From positions 1,302,001 to 1,366,000 of the forward strand of contig NZ_CP092483.1 of assembly GCF_022429625.1 (NCBI RefSeq): a stretch of 64,000 bases of DNA, given 5' to 3'. Under the pieces are notes generated by a model that worked only from the letters and a program-made list of their open reading frames with translations, did no database searches and was not told the DNA's origin. The position numbers and the translations under genes are program-made. Every line of letters begins with the position of its first letter. The stretch's first letter is position 1. Source of the stretch: Devosia lacusdianchii. GTDB lineage: Bacteria; Pseudomonadota; Alphaproteobacteria; Rhizobiales; Devosiaceae. Shown here in pieces: positions 8,765 to 17,900 of the stretch.

Positions 8765-9313
8765 TTACTCAGCCGCGTCTTTCTTTGGCTCGGCTCGCGC
8801 TAATGTGATCAGTTCGTGCATATGGGAGCGCAAATGCTGTTCTGCAACGCCCATGACCGCACGACCGTAATTCATGACCCATGTGTCGGACGCGCTCAGG
8901 GTGCGTCCCGCCATGGCCTCTTCGAGTTTGCTGCGGTCGGCTTCCGTCCGCTGCAGATATTCATTGATCCGTTCCTCGACCAGCGCGGCCGGCAGGATGT
9001 GCGCGTAGCGTGCAAACAACAGGAACGGGCTGCGGAACACGTCGTCGCCGAGCGGCCCGCTCAGTTCCTGGGCAAAGGCGGTGCGGCCGGCCTCGGTGAT
9101 CGAATACACCTTCTTGGCGGGCTTGCCTTCCTGCTGCTCGGTGCGGCTGGTGACCAGTCTCTCGTCTTCCAGCTTGGCGAGGGCGGGGTAGATTGAGCCG
9201 AAGCTCGCCTCGACGAAATACGAGCATTCGCCCTCGACGCAGCGACGCCGGATTTCATAGCCGGTCGCTTCGTCCTCGAAGAGGATCGACAAACAAAGGG
9301 TTCTGACGTTCAC
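8765..9313 (-). CDS. PadR-family transcriptional regulator
   Basis: 182 residues. The N-terminal PadR winged helix covers about residues 1-85 (LCLSILFEDEATGYEIRR, then SFGSIYPALAKLEDERLV and KKVYSITEAGRTAF). The C-terminal helical dimerisation region covers about 100-175. PadR proteins usually repress an adjacent efflux or detoxification operon and release DNA on binding small hydrophobic ligands. As first gene of the efflux operon, with a palindrome just upstream, it probably controls its own operon. Confidence 0.9.
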   Translation of the reverse strand: MNVRTLCLSILFEDEATGYEIRRRCVEGECSYFVEASFGSIYPALAKLEDERLVTSRTEQQEGKPAKKVYSITEAGRTAFAQELSGPLGDDVFRSPFLLFARYAHILPAALVEERINEYLQRTEADRSKLEEAMAGRTLSASDTWVMNYGRAVMGVAEQHLRSHMHELITLARAEPKKDAAE

Positions 9314-9345
9314 GCGCTGTCCTCACCGCGTCCATATGCTGGACC

Positions 9346-9368
9346 GATATATGCCGGGTCTGTATATC
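9346..9368 (-). promoter_or_regulatory. Candidate PadR operator
   Basis: A perfect inverted repeat GATATA-N11-TATATC lies about 35-55 bases upstream of the padR start. It is the only AT-rich dyad in this region. Assignment to PadR rests on position and symmetry only. Confidence 0.5.
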
Positions 9369-9446
9369 TCCGGCGTGAATCGCGCAAGTTGTCTAACCCG
9401 CTTCATTGGGCAAGTCAGTTAAGACGGCGTTGCATGGCTCGCCGGC

Positions 9447-10277
9447 TCAGCCGAGGATTTTGCTCATCTCCGCCGCCGCGCGCCGCGCCAGTTCCCCGCT
9501 CGCGGCCGCCACGAAATACGGATTGAGGAAAGCCAGGTCGCGTTTGCCGTAAGTCATGCGCTGGCCATCGAGGGTGACGACCGCTCCGCCCGCAGCCTCT
9601 AGCACGGCTTGGCCGGCGGCCGTGTCCCATTCGCTGGTGGGGGTAAAGCGAGGGTAAAGCTGGGCATCGCCGCGCGCCAACAGGCAGAATTTCAGCGACG
9701 AACCGACCGACACATCCTCCTCAACCTCTAGCGTTTCGCACAGGGTCGCCAACGCTGCGTGGCCATGCGACCGGCTGGCCACGATGCGCAGTGGCGTCAC
9801 CGAAGCGACTGATATGGAACGCTTTTCGTCAGCAATGCCGCTTGCGGTGTTGCAGGCCCAGGCGCCCGACGCGTCGCCGATAAAGGTTTCCCCGGTGGCC
9901 GGCGCCAGCACCACGCCCATGACGGGCACGCCGTGTTCGACCAGCGCGATGTTCACCGTGAACTCGCCATTGCGCTTGATGAATTCCTTGGTGCCGTCCA
10001 GCGGATCGACCACGAAATAGCGTTCGCCCAATACCGGGACGATCCCCGCCGCCACGCTTTCCTCGCCCAATACCGGGATACCGGTGCTTGCCAAATGGTC
10101 GAGGATGACGGCCTCCGCTGCCGCATCGGCCTCGGTCACGGGCGAACCGTCCGACTTGGACACTGCGGCAATCGGTCGCGCGTACACATCGAGAATGACG
10201 CGCGCCGCAGCTATGGCCGCTTCCAGCACCTGCGTGGTCAGCGCCGCGTCGGTCGGCGCCTGGGTAAGAGCCTCCAA
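9447..10277 (-). CDS. cysQ: 3'(2'),5'-bisphosphate nucleotidase CysQ
   Basis: 276 residues of the inositol-monophosphatase fold. The metal-binding motifs are GEES (71-74), DPLDGTKEFI (91-100) and, near the C-terminus, SEWDTAAGQAVLEAAGG. The KEF after DGT is typical of CysQ rather than of inositol monophosphatases. It hydrolyses phosphoadenosine phosphate (PAP), a by-product of sulfate assimilation, in the cytoplasm. The start is a TTG one base after the nadC stop, so translation is probably coupled to nadC. It fits the sulfate-uptake genes found about 10-18 kb away. Confidence 0.9.
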   Translation of the reverse strand: MEALTQAPTDAALTTQVLEAAIAAARVILDVYARPIAAVSKSDGSPVTEADAAAEAVILDHLASTGIPVLGEESVAAGIVPVLGERYFVVDPLDGTKEFIKRNGEFTVNIALVEHGVPVMGVVLAPATGETFIGDASGAWACNTASGIADEKRSISVASVTPLRIVASRSHGHAALATLCETLEVEEDVSVGSSLKFCLLARGDAQLYPRFTPTSEWDTAAGQAVLEAAGGAVVTLDGQRMTYGKRDLAFLNPYFVAAASGELARRAAAEMSKILG

Positions 10278-10278
10278 C

Positions 10279-11151
10279 TCAGGCTCCGATCGTCACGTCG
10301 AGGCCAAGATCGAGCGGTTTGGCCGCCATGGTGATCTGGCTGGTCGAGATGTAATTGACGCCCGTCTCGCCGATCGAGCGCACCCGGTCGAGCTTGACGC
10401 CTCCAGATGCTTCGAGCTTGGCGCGACCGTTGTTGATCGCCACGGCCTGCCGCAGCGTATCGTTGTCCATATTGTCGAGCAGCACGACACGAGCGCCGGC
10501 GGCCAGTGCCTCCTCCAGCTCTGCCAGGGTGGTGACTTCGATCTCGATCGCCACCAGGTGCCCGGCAAAGGCCTCGGCCGCCTCATAAGCCGCCGTGACG
10601 CTCCCCGCGACAGCGATATGGTTGTCCTTGATCAGGATGGCGTCATCCAGCGAATAACGATGATTGGCCCCGCCGCCGCAGCGCACCGCGTATTTCTGGA
10701 ACGCCCGCAGTCCGGGCGTCGTCTTGCGCGTATCGCAGATTTGCGCGCCGGTCCCGGCCACCGCATCGGCATATTCGCGCGTCAGCGTGGCGATGCCACT
10801 CAGGTGATTGAGAAAATTCAGCGCCACGCGCTCGGCCGACATCACCAGCCGGGCAGGGCCCGTCACCGTGGCAACGACACCGCCTGCGGCTACACGGTCG
10901 CCGTCCGCCAGCTTGGGCGTGAACACCACGCCATCGCCCACCAGCCGAAACGCCGCCGCCGCAAGGTCAAGCCCGGCAATGATGCCCGGTTCGCGCGCAG
11001 TAAGATCGGCCGTGGCTGTCGCGGTTGGAGAAAGCGTGGCCTGGCTGGTCAGGTCGCCGGCCAGCCCAAGATCCTCTTCGAGCGCAGCGGCAACCGCGCG
11101 CTCCACCAGCAGGCGCGGCAATTGAGGCGGCAGACGGTTGGACGTGGGCAT
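10279..11151 (-). CDS. nadC: Nicotinate-nucleotide pyrophosphorylase (carboxylating) NadC
   Basis: 290 residues from the ATG at 11151; the open frame extends further upstream, but homologues begin at this methionine. Characteristic motifs are LNFLNHLSGIATLT, CDTRKTTPGLRAFQKYAV, GGGANHRYSLDDAILIKDNH, VLLDNMD and EASGGV. They form the quinolinate- and PRPP-binding site of the type II phosphoribosyltransferase barrel. It converts quinolinate and PRPP to nicotinate mononucleotide in NAD synthesis. nadA and nadB are not in this window. It is followed immediately by cysQ. Confidence 0.93.
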   Translation of the reverse strand: MPTSNRLPPQLPRLLVERAVAAALEEDLGLAGDLTSQATLSPTATATADLTAREPGIIAGLDLAAAAFRLVGDGVVFTPKLADGDRVAAGGVVATVTGPARLVMSAERVALNFLNHLSGIATLTREYADAVAGTGAQICDTRKTTPGLRAFQKYAVRCGGGANHRYSLDDAILIKDNHIAVAGSVTAAYEAAEAFAGHLVAIEIEVTTLAELEEALAAGARVVLLDNMDNDTLRQAVAINNGRAKLEASGGVKLDRVRSIGETGVNYISTSQITMAAKPLDLGLDVTIGA

Positions 11152-11260
11152 TGCTGGCTCTCGCGCGGACGCCGCTGATGTACGCGCCACGCTCCGCCGT
11201 TGCAACTCCCACCGCTCTTGGGGCAGGTGTGCGTTTTTGCGCCGACCGGGGTCCTGCTCC

Positions 11261-12046
11261 CTACCGCAGCAGGCTCTGCCCGCCGTCGATCCAGATCGGC
11301 GTGCCCGTAATGTGCCGCGAAGCGTCCGAGGCGAGGAACAGCACCGCATCGGCGACATCGTCCGCCTCGCCCTTCCGGCCGCCAGTCAGCGGAATGTCGC
11401 CCTCCGGAAACACGACCGGAATCTCCGTCTCGTCCTCGTCCCTTTGCTCCGTATTGTCGGAAATCTCGGACTCGATCGCCCCCGGGCATACGGCGTTGAT
11501 GCGGATGCGCCGCCCCGCTAGTTCCAGCGCCAGTTGCTGCACCAGCGCCAATTGCCCGGCTTTGGTCACCGAATAGGCGCTGGCGCCCGGCGTCGTGAAG
11601 GTCCGCGTGCCATTTATCGACGAGATGACGACGATCGATCCACCGCCTGCCGCCACCAGATGCGGCACGGCATGGTGGATGGTGAGGTAAGTCCCCCGCA
11701 GGTTGACGGCCATCGTCTTGTCCCACTCGTCGGGCTTGAGGCTCTCGATCGGCGCCCAGACGCCGTTAATGCCGGCATTGGCTACCACGATATCGAGGCG
11801 CTTGAATTCATGGATGATGCCTGCCATCAGCCGGCGCATCGCAACATCTTCCGACGCGTCGGCGATCATCGCTCGGGCCTGTCCACCCTCGGATTCGATC
11901 TGCTTGGCGGTCTCCTCGACCTCTTTGGCCGTCCGGCTCATTGCCACCACGATGGCCCCAGCTGCGGCGAGTTTCATTGCCGAGGCCTTGCCAATACCCG
12001 ACCCGGCGCCCGTCACCAGCGCCACCTTGCCCTTAAGATCGTCCAT
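11261..12046 (-). CDS. SDR-family NAD(P)-dependent oxidoreductase
   Basis: 261 residues, a classical short-chain dehydrogenase. The cofactor motif is TGAGSGIG (12-19), the structural motif NAG lies at 90-92, and the catalytic residues are a Ser at 142/143, Y158 and K162 (YSVTK). The C-terminus is IDGGQSLLR. Residues 195-220 carry an acidic insert (NTEQRDEDETE) in the substrate-binding loop. It probably oxidises a sugar alcohol or hydroxy compound, but the substrate cannot be read off. A 109-base gap separates it from nadC. The AGE epimerase gene upstream on the same strand hints at a sugar-related role. Confidence 0.88.
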   Translation of the reverse strand: MDDLKGKVALVTGAGSGIGKASAMKLAAAGAIVVAMSRTAKEVEETAKQIESEGGQARAMIADASEDVAMRRLMAGIIHEFKRLDIVVANAGINGVWAPIESLKPDEWDKTMAVNLRGTYLTIHHAVPHLVAAGGGSIVVISSINGTRTFTTPGASAYSVTKAGQLALVQQLALELAGRRIRINAVCPGAIESEISDNTEQRDEDETEIPVVFPEGDIPLTGGRKGEADDVADAVLFLASDASRHITGTPIWIDGGQSLLR

Positions 12047-12098
12047 CCATCATGCCCTCCGTTTCGCCACACAACGCGCGAAACGGAGGAAGGTTGGC

Positions 12099-13376
12099 CT
12101 ACGCCTGGTGGCGGTTCTTGTCAGTGTGATCGGCCTCGATGATCGCCGCCGTCAGGCTGCCTGTGGCCGGATAGAGCGGGATCAGGCAGGCCTGCAGCGC
12201 GTGGTAGATATCGGGCTTACCGACAAACAGCCGCGATGTCAGCGTCAGGTCTTCCTTCAGCTCGCTGCGCCAGCCGCCGCGCTCGTGGTCGATCACGTGG
12301 TTCTCGGCATAGTCCCAGAGCTTGCGGTACCATGATTGGAAATAGTGATCCCTCTCATGGGTGCTCAGCACCGACGCTGCGCCAATCGCCTCGCTCACCG
12401 GCCACCACAGCTTCTCGCGCATGATGGGCTTGTTGTCCCAATCCAGCGTGTAGAAGAACCCGCCATGCACCTTGTCCCAGCCCAGCTCCACCGATTGATG
12501 AAACAACTGGCGCGCCGCGCTGGTCATCCATGACAGCCGCTTGTTGCCCAGCGTCCAAAGCTGGAACAGCAGTCGCGACCATTCCAGCCAATGCCCCGGC
12601 GTCGCGCCGGACGGGCGGAACATCTCGTTGCCGGCATAATTCTTGTCGAGCACCCAGTTCTCGTCGAAATGCTCAGCCACACGATGCCCCAGTGGAACCG
12701 CATTCTTGGCGATGATCAGCTCGGCGATGCGCTCGGCCTTAACAAGGTAGTCCCGATTACCCGTCGCCTCGAACGCCGCCATCAGCGCTTCGGTCATGTG
12801 CATATTGGCGTTCTGCCCGCGATAGGGCAGCAGCTTCGACCAGTCCTGGCTATACTCGTCGCGAACCGCGCCACTTTTCTCGTCCCAGAACCGCGCGTTG
12901 ATCACCTGCGTCACGTCGGCGATCATCTGGTCAGCCAGGGGGTGGCCAACGAGCTTGGCGCTCGATGCTGCCAGCAGCACGAAAGCGTGCCCATAGGCCT
13001 GCTTCGAGCCGTCGGTAATCCCGTTATTGTCGAGACCCCAGACGTAGCCGCCATAATGCTTGTCGCGGTGCTTGTCCCACAGGTAGCGCATGCCATGGTC
13101 GACGATCTCGTCGGAACCCGGCCGCCCGATCAGGCTGCCGATGGCGAAGCAGTGCACCATGCGCGACGTGCCGTGAATCTGCCGCGTCGAATTATCAGCG
13201 CTCAGTGGCCTGCCATCGTCATCCAGCTCGAAAAACCCACCCTTGGGGTTGATCGACGGTGCCTCGAAGAAATCAAACAGATTATTGGCCTGCCGCATCA
13301 GATATTGCCGGTGAAACGGCCGGCTTTGCCATGGACTGGAATTGGTCTTGGGCAGGGTTGCTTCCGCGTCAGTCAT
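12099..13376 (-). CDS. AGE-family epimerase/isomerase
   Basis: 425 residues of the N-acylglucosamine 2-epimerase (AGE) family, an alpha/alpha-barrel fold. Seen motifs include GGFFELDDDGRPL near the start, RMVHCFAIGSLIGRPG, HYGGYVWGLDNNG and GHWLEWSRLLFQLW. The family interconverts aldoses and ketoses, or epimers, such as mannose/fructose and sulfoquinovose-type sugars. Length and motifs resemble the sugar-isomerase branch more than the N-acyl branch. The precise substrate is unknown. It precedes the SDR gene on the same strand with a 52-base gap. Confidence 0.85.
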   Translation of the reverse strand: MTDAEATLPKTNSSPWQSRPFHRQYLMRQANNLFDFFEAPSINPKGGFFELDDDGRPLSADNSTRQIHGTSRMVHCFAIGSLIGRPGSDEIVDHGMRYLWDKHRDKHYGGYVWGLDNNGITDGSKQAYGHAFVLLAASSAKLVGHPLADQMIADVTQVINARFWDEKSGAVRDEYSQDWSKLLPYRGQNANMHMTEALMAAFEATGNRDYLVKAERIAELIIAKNAVPLGHRVAEHFDENWVLDKNYAGNEMFRPSGATPGHWLEWSRLLFQLWTLGNKRLSWMTSAARQLFHQSVELGWDKVHGGFFYTLDWDNKPIMREKLWWPVSEAIGAASVLSTHERDHYFQSWYRKLWDYAENHVIDHERGGWRSELKEDLTLTSRLFVGKPDIYHALQACLIPLYPATGSLTAAIIEADHTDKNRHQA

Positions 13377-13498
13377 AATCGCTCCCGGCCAGCAAAAACA
13401 AAGCGCTGGCTCCTCTCCTCACCGAGCTATAGCCGCGGAATAGCAACGTTGCAAACCCTCTCGCCAGTTGCTTCAAATTGCCATCCCAGGCCCGGATC

Positions 13499-13522
13499 GT
13501 CACCCTCGGCTTGACCCGAGGG
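13499..13522. repeat. REP-like palindrome (CCCTCGG-TTGA-CCCGAGGG type), copy 1
   Basis: A single half-element: GTCACCCTCGG, CTTGA, then CCCGAGGG. It lies between the AGE epimerase start and the fbp stop. It matches the paired copies at 21.1 kb and 38.7 kb apart from one missing G. Confidence 0.7.
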
Positions 13523-13577
13523 CTCTTCACTTCTAGCGGCGCCTCGGCCTGCTCAACCGGCCTTACAGCGGTCGCTG

Positions 13578-14525
13578 CTACCCCTTGGCGTACCAGCCCT
13601 CCACCCGCGCGACCTCCTCCGCCGACCCCAAAATCACCGGCACTCGCTGGTGTATCCCGGTCGGTAGCAACTCCAATATCCGCTCGCGTCCGGTCGTCGC
13701 GCCCCCGCCCGCTGCCTCGACGATCAGCGCCATCGGATTGGCCTCGTACAGCAGCCGCAACCGCCCCCCCTTGCTCACCGTCTCGCTATCGAGCGGATAC
13801 ATGAAGATGCCGCCCCGCATCAGGATGCGGTGAATGTCCGCCACCATCGAGCCGACCCATCGCATATTGTAGCGCTTGCCTGCCGGGCCGGTTTCCCCGG
13901 CCACGTTCTCGTCGACATAGCCCTTGGTCGCCGCATCCCAGAACCGTTCGCGCGCCGTGTTGATCGCATACTCGCCCGACGACACCGCGACCCTCACCTG
14001 GTCCAGCGTCAACACGAACTGCCCGGCAGCATCCAGCGTGAACACCGCCACCGACTGTCCAAACGTCAGCACCAGGCTGGTCGCCGGCCCATAAGCGGCA
14101 TATCCCGCCGCCAGCTGTGCTGAACCTTTCTGCAGCAACCCGCCAGCCGCATCCAGAACCGAAAAAATCGTGCCCACGGTGACGTTTACGTCGAGATTTG
14201 AAGACCCATCCAGCGGATCGGTCGCCACCATGAAGCCGCCCTGATTCTCAAAGTGAACCGCTTCATCCAGCTCTTCCGACACCAGAATCGAAATAGCGGG
14301 ATTCTCGCCTATGTGATTGAGAACAATGTCGTTTGAGATGACATCCAGCGCCTTCTGCGCCTCGCCCTGCACATTGGTGTGCCCCGCCAGCCCGGTCTGC
14401 CCGGCAATCGGGGCTAATCGCAGCACGGCAGCAATCTCAGCACTGGCGGCCGCCATGGTCGCGACCACCGAGGCCAGCTTTGGATCGACAGGTTGCGCAG
14501 CGAGCCATTGGGCGAGATTGGTCAT
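13578..14525 (-). CDS. fbp: Class 1 fructose-1,6-bisphosphatase
   Basis: 315 residues from the ATG at 14525; the longer open frame upstream has no homologous sequence. The metal and substrate motif is TDPLDGSSN (102-110), followed by VNVTVGTIFSV. The acidic pair SEELDE lies at 83-88, and the C-terminal part has RGGIFMYP and RLLYEANPMALIVEAAGG. It hydrolyses fructose-1,6-bisphosphate to fructose-6-phosphate in gluconeogenesis. It is monocistronic, with the reverse-strand NAD-GDH ending 441 bases upstream. Confidence 0.93.
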   Translation of the reverse strand: MTNLAQWLAAQPVDPKLASVVATMAAASAEIAAVLRLAPIAGQTGLAGHTNVQGEAQKALDVISNDIVLNHIGENPAISILVSEELDEAVHFENQGGFMVATDPLDGSSNLDVNVTVGTIFSVLDAAGGLLQKGSAQLAAGYAAYGPATSLVLTFGQSVAVFTLDAAGQFVLTLDQVRVAVSSGEYAINTARERFWDAATKGYVDENVAGETGPAGKRYNMRWVGSMVADIHRILMRGGIFMYPLDSETVSKGGRLRLLYEANPMALIVEAAGGGATTGRERILELLPTGIHQRVPVILGSAEEVARVEGWYAKG

Positions 14526-14685
14526 GGGGCACTCTTGTGTGGAGGAGGGGTAAGTCACTGTGGCCAACCGCCCGCCGGAAACAAGGTCGACTTTCGCATG
14601 GGTCAAAGGACGCCATCGAATGTGCTGCGCCAGAAAATTCTGCTATCTTGCCAGCCGTTCAAATCGGCAGCGATAGGTGGTTGCG

Positions 14686-14943
14686 ATGACTGGCAGTGTA
14701 GCGCAGTCCTCCGAGAAAGCCGACCGGTAAGCAAGCCCATCTGGCTCCGCATTGTCGCCGGACTCCATGGCTTCGCCGTCCTGGCCATTCCCTGTATTGT
14801 TCTGTTCCAGGTGGCTCAGTCAGATCAAGCTGCCAGCATGCTGTGGCCCTCGATGTTGGCGTGGCCCTGCCTTGCCTTGCCTTGCCGCCCTGATGCTGTT
14901 TCGCGCGGCTTTCGTCGCCAAGCCCGGCCTCCGCTTCAATTAG
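14686..14943 (+). pseudogene. Possible decayed small membrane-protein gene
   Basis: This 441-base gap between fbp and NAD-GDH has no intact gene. One frame gives ATG (14686) MTGSVAQSSEKADR and stops. The next frame then encodes a hydrophobic run (IWLRIVAGLHGFAVLAIPCI, continuing about 30 residues). Then the first frame resumes with LAALMLFRAAFVAKPGLRFN and a stop at 14943. The second frame switch falls in a tandem CCTTG repeat (about 14869-14885), where one extra 5-base unit would restore frame. It looks like a two-helix membrane protein broken by slippage, but it could be chance. Nothing else is seen in the gap. Confidence 0.3.
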
Positions 14944-14966
14944 CGGGGCCGGGCAACAAGGGCGCT

Positions 14967-17900
14967 CTAGCCCTCGCTCGCCAGATCACCCAACAACCCC
15001 GCCGCCACGCTGAGCCGCGACACCGTCAACGACTCCTGCGTCAGTTCCGCTACGGCCTTGGCTGTCCGTTCGATCCCAGCGGTTCGCTGCGTCTTCCACG
15101 CCGCCAAACCGCCGTCGGACTTCAGCACGTCCGCTGTGAGATCACGCTGGGCGCGCATCAGGTTGGCCAGGGCTCGATCCAGCGCCATGCGGTCGAACCG
15201 ATCGCTGAGCACGATCGCTCGTCCCTGCTCGATCACGGGCCACAGGTTGAACGCATCGAATACGCCGAAGAATGCTGCCGCCCCATCCGCGATCGAAACC
15301 CCCGAGCGCTCGCTGACCAGCACGATATCGCTGGCATAGCTCAACACCGGCAGCTCGGCGATCCGCTGCGCCGTCGCTGAGGGCGCGCCCTTGGCCATCA
15401 GGTCCGAGGCCGATCGCGCCACGGCTTCGCCCAGCGAGGCGGGCAGGGCAGTCGCCAGCATCGTCCGCAGCGCCGCAACCCCGGCGGCATGCCGCTCCAC
15501 CAGGCCCGCAAGCCCCTGCGTGACGTCGGCATTGCGCAGGAACCACAGGCTCTCCTGCCGTAGCAGTTCCATCACTGCGGCATAGAGCTGCAACTGCACC
15601 GCGCCGGCCACCAGCCCATCCAGCGCATCGATCGCCGCATTGAGGTCGGTCAGGCCGTAGACGTCGCGGGTCGCCGCATAAGCCAACGCCACTTCGCCCG
15701 GGCCGGCACTGGTCGCCGCCGTCAGCTCGGTAACAAAGGCCGGCCCGCCGCGATTGATCATCGCATTGGCCAGTACCGTGGCAATCACCTCGCGCTTGAG
15801 CCGATGCTGTGCGACTGCCTCAGGGTAAGCCGAATGCAGCGTATCGGGGAAATAGCGATAGAGTTCGCCACCCAGATAGCTATCGTCGATCGACTTGCCT
15901 TCGAGCAGGTCTGCATAGAGTGTCAGCTTGGCATAGGCCAGGATCACTGCCAGCTCCGGCCGCATCAGCGCCTTGCCGCTCGCAGCCCGCGTATCCAAAG
16001 CCACGTCGCTCGGCAGGAACTCGACCACGCGGTCGAGTAGTCCGCGCTCCTCCAGCCGCTCGATCAGTTCGCGATGGTCAGGCAGTTCGCCGAGCCCGGA
16101 TCGCTCGGCCAGCGATATCGCCAATCCCTGCAGGTAATTGTTGCGCAGGCACAGCGCCGCGACCTCATCGGTCATGCCAGCCAGAAACGCATTACGCGCC
16201 TCCAGTGTCAGCGTGCCGTCCGCCAGCAGCGGCGCCACCGCGATCTTGATATTGACCTCGAGATCGCTCGAATTCACCCCGGCCGAATTGTCGATGGCGT
16301 CGGTGTTGATCCGCCCGCCATTGAGCGCGTATTCGATGCGCCCGCGCTGCGTCACGCCCAGATTGGCGCCTTCGCCGATAACCTTGGCCCGCACGTCGCT
16401 GCCGGTAATGCGGATCGCGTCATTGGCGCGGTCGCCGACCTCGGCATCCACTTCCGCGCTCGAGCGGATATAGGTCCCGATGCCGCCAAACCACAGCAGG
16501 TCCACCTGCGCCTTGAGTATGGCCGTTATCACCTCGGCTGGCGTTGCGTGCTGCGCCGTTAGCCCCAAAGCCGTTTGCATCTCGGGCGACAGCGGGATCG
16601 ATTTGAGGCTGCGCGGAAACACCCCACCGCCCGCCGAAATCAGCCCCTTGTCATAATCTTGCCAGCTTGACCGGGGCAGGGCGAACAACCGCTGCCGCTC
16701 CGCCAGCCCCTTGGCCGCGTCCGGACTGGGGTCGATGAAGATGTCGCGATGGTCGAATGCCGCCATCAGCCGGATTTGCGGCGACAGCAGCATGCCATTG
16801 CCGAACACGTCGCCGCTCATGTCGCCGACGCCCACGACCGTGAACGGCTCCTTCTGGATATCGCGGTCCATCTCGCGGAAATGCCGCTTCACCGCCTCCC
16901 AGCCGCCGCGCGCCGTAATGCCCATCTTTTTATGGTCATAGCCCGCCGACCCGCCCGATGCGAACGCGTCGCCGAGCCAGAAGCCGCGCGACACCGCAAT
17001 GCCGTTGGCCGTGTCCGAAAAACTTGCCGTGCCCTTGTCTGCCGCCACGACCAGATAGGGATCGTCCCCATCGCGCCGCACCACGTTATCAGGGGGCACA
17101 ACCACGCCGTTGACCAGATTGTCGGTCACATCCAGCAGAGCGCCGATGAAAATCTTGTAGCTGGCCACGCCCTCGGCCTGGAATGCATCGCGCGCCATGC
17201 CGGCGACCAGCCGCTTGGGTACGAAGCCTCCCTTGGCACCGACCGGCACGATGACCGCGTTCTTCACCTGCTGTGCCTTGACCAGCCCCAGCACCTCGGT
17301 GCGGAAATCTTCCGGCCGGTCCGACCAGCGCAGCCCGCCACGGGCAATGGCGCCAAACCGCATATGGATGCCCTCGACGCGCGGCGAATAGACCGAGATC
17401 TCGCGATACGGCCGTGGCGCCACCATGCCGTCGACAAGATGGCTGTTGAACTTGATCGCCAGCGCCGGCATGCGATTGCCCTCGCCATCGCGCTGGAACG
17501 CATTGGTGCGCACCGACGCCTCGACCAGGTTCAGGAACCGCCGCACGATCGTGTCTTCGTCCAGCGATGCCATGGCATCGAGCGCCGCGGCGATCGTCTC
17601 GCGCGCCTCTTCGGCCTTTGCCTCCCGATCCGCCGCGCGGGGATCGTGCAGCGCATTGAACAGCGCCACCAGCGCCGACGCCGCTCCCGACTGCTTCACC
17701 AGCACCTGCGCAATATAGCGCTGCGAGTACGAAATCCCGATCTGCCGCAGATAGCGCGCCAGTGCCCGCAGCAGCGCCGCATCGTTCCAGCCTAGGGTCG
17801 TTCGCGTCACCAGCGCATTGAGCTGGTCGCTCTCGGCCAGCCCGTCCCACACCGCCAGCAGCCCTTCCTCGACCGCGTCGCCGCGCGCCGCCACATCGAA

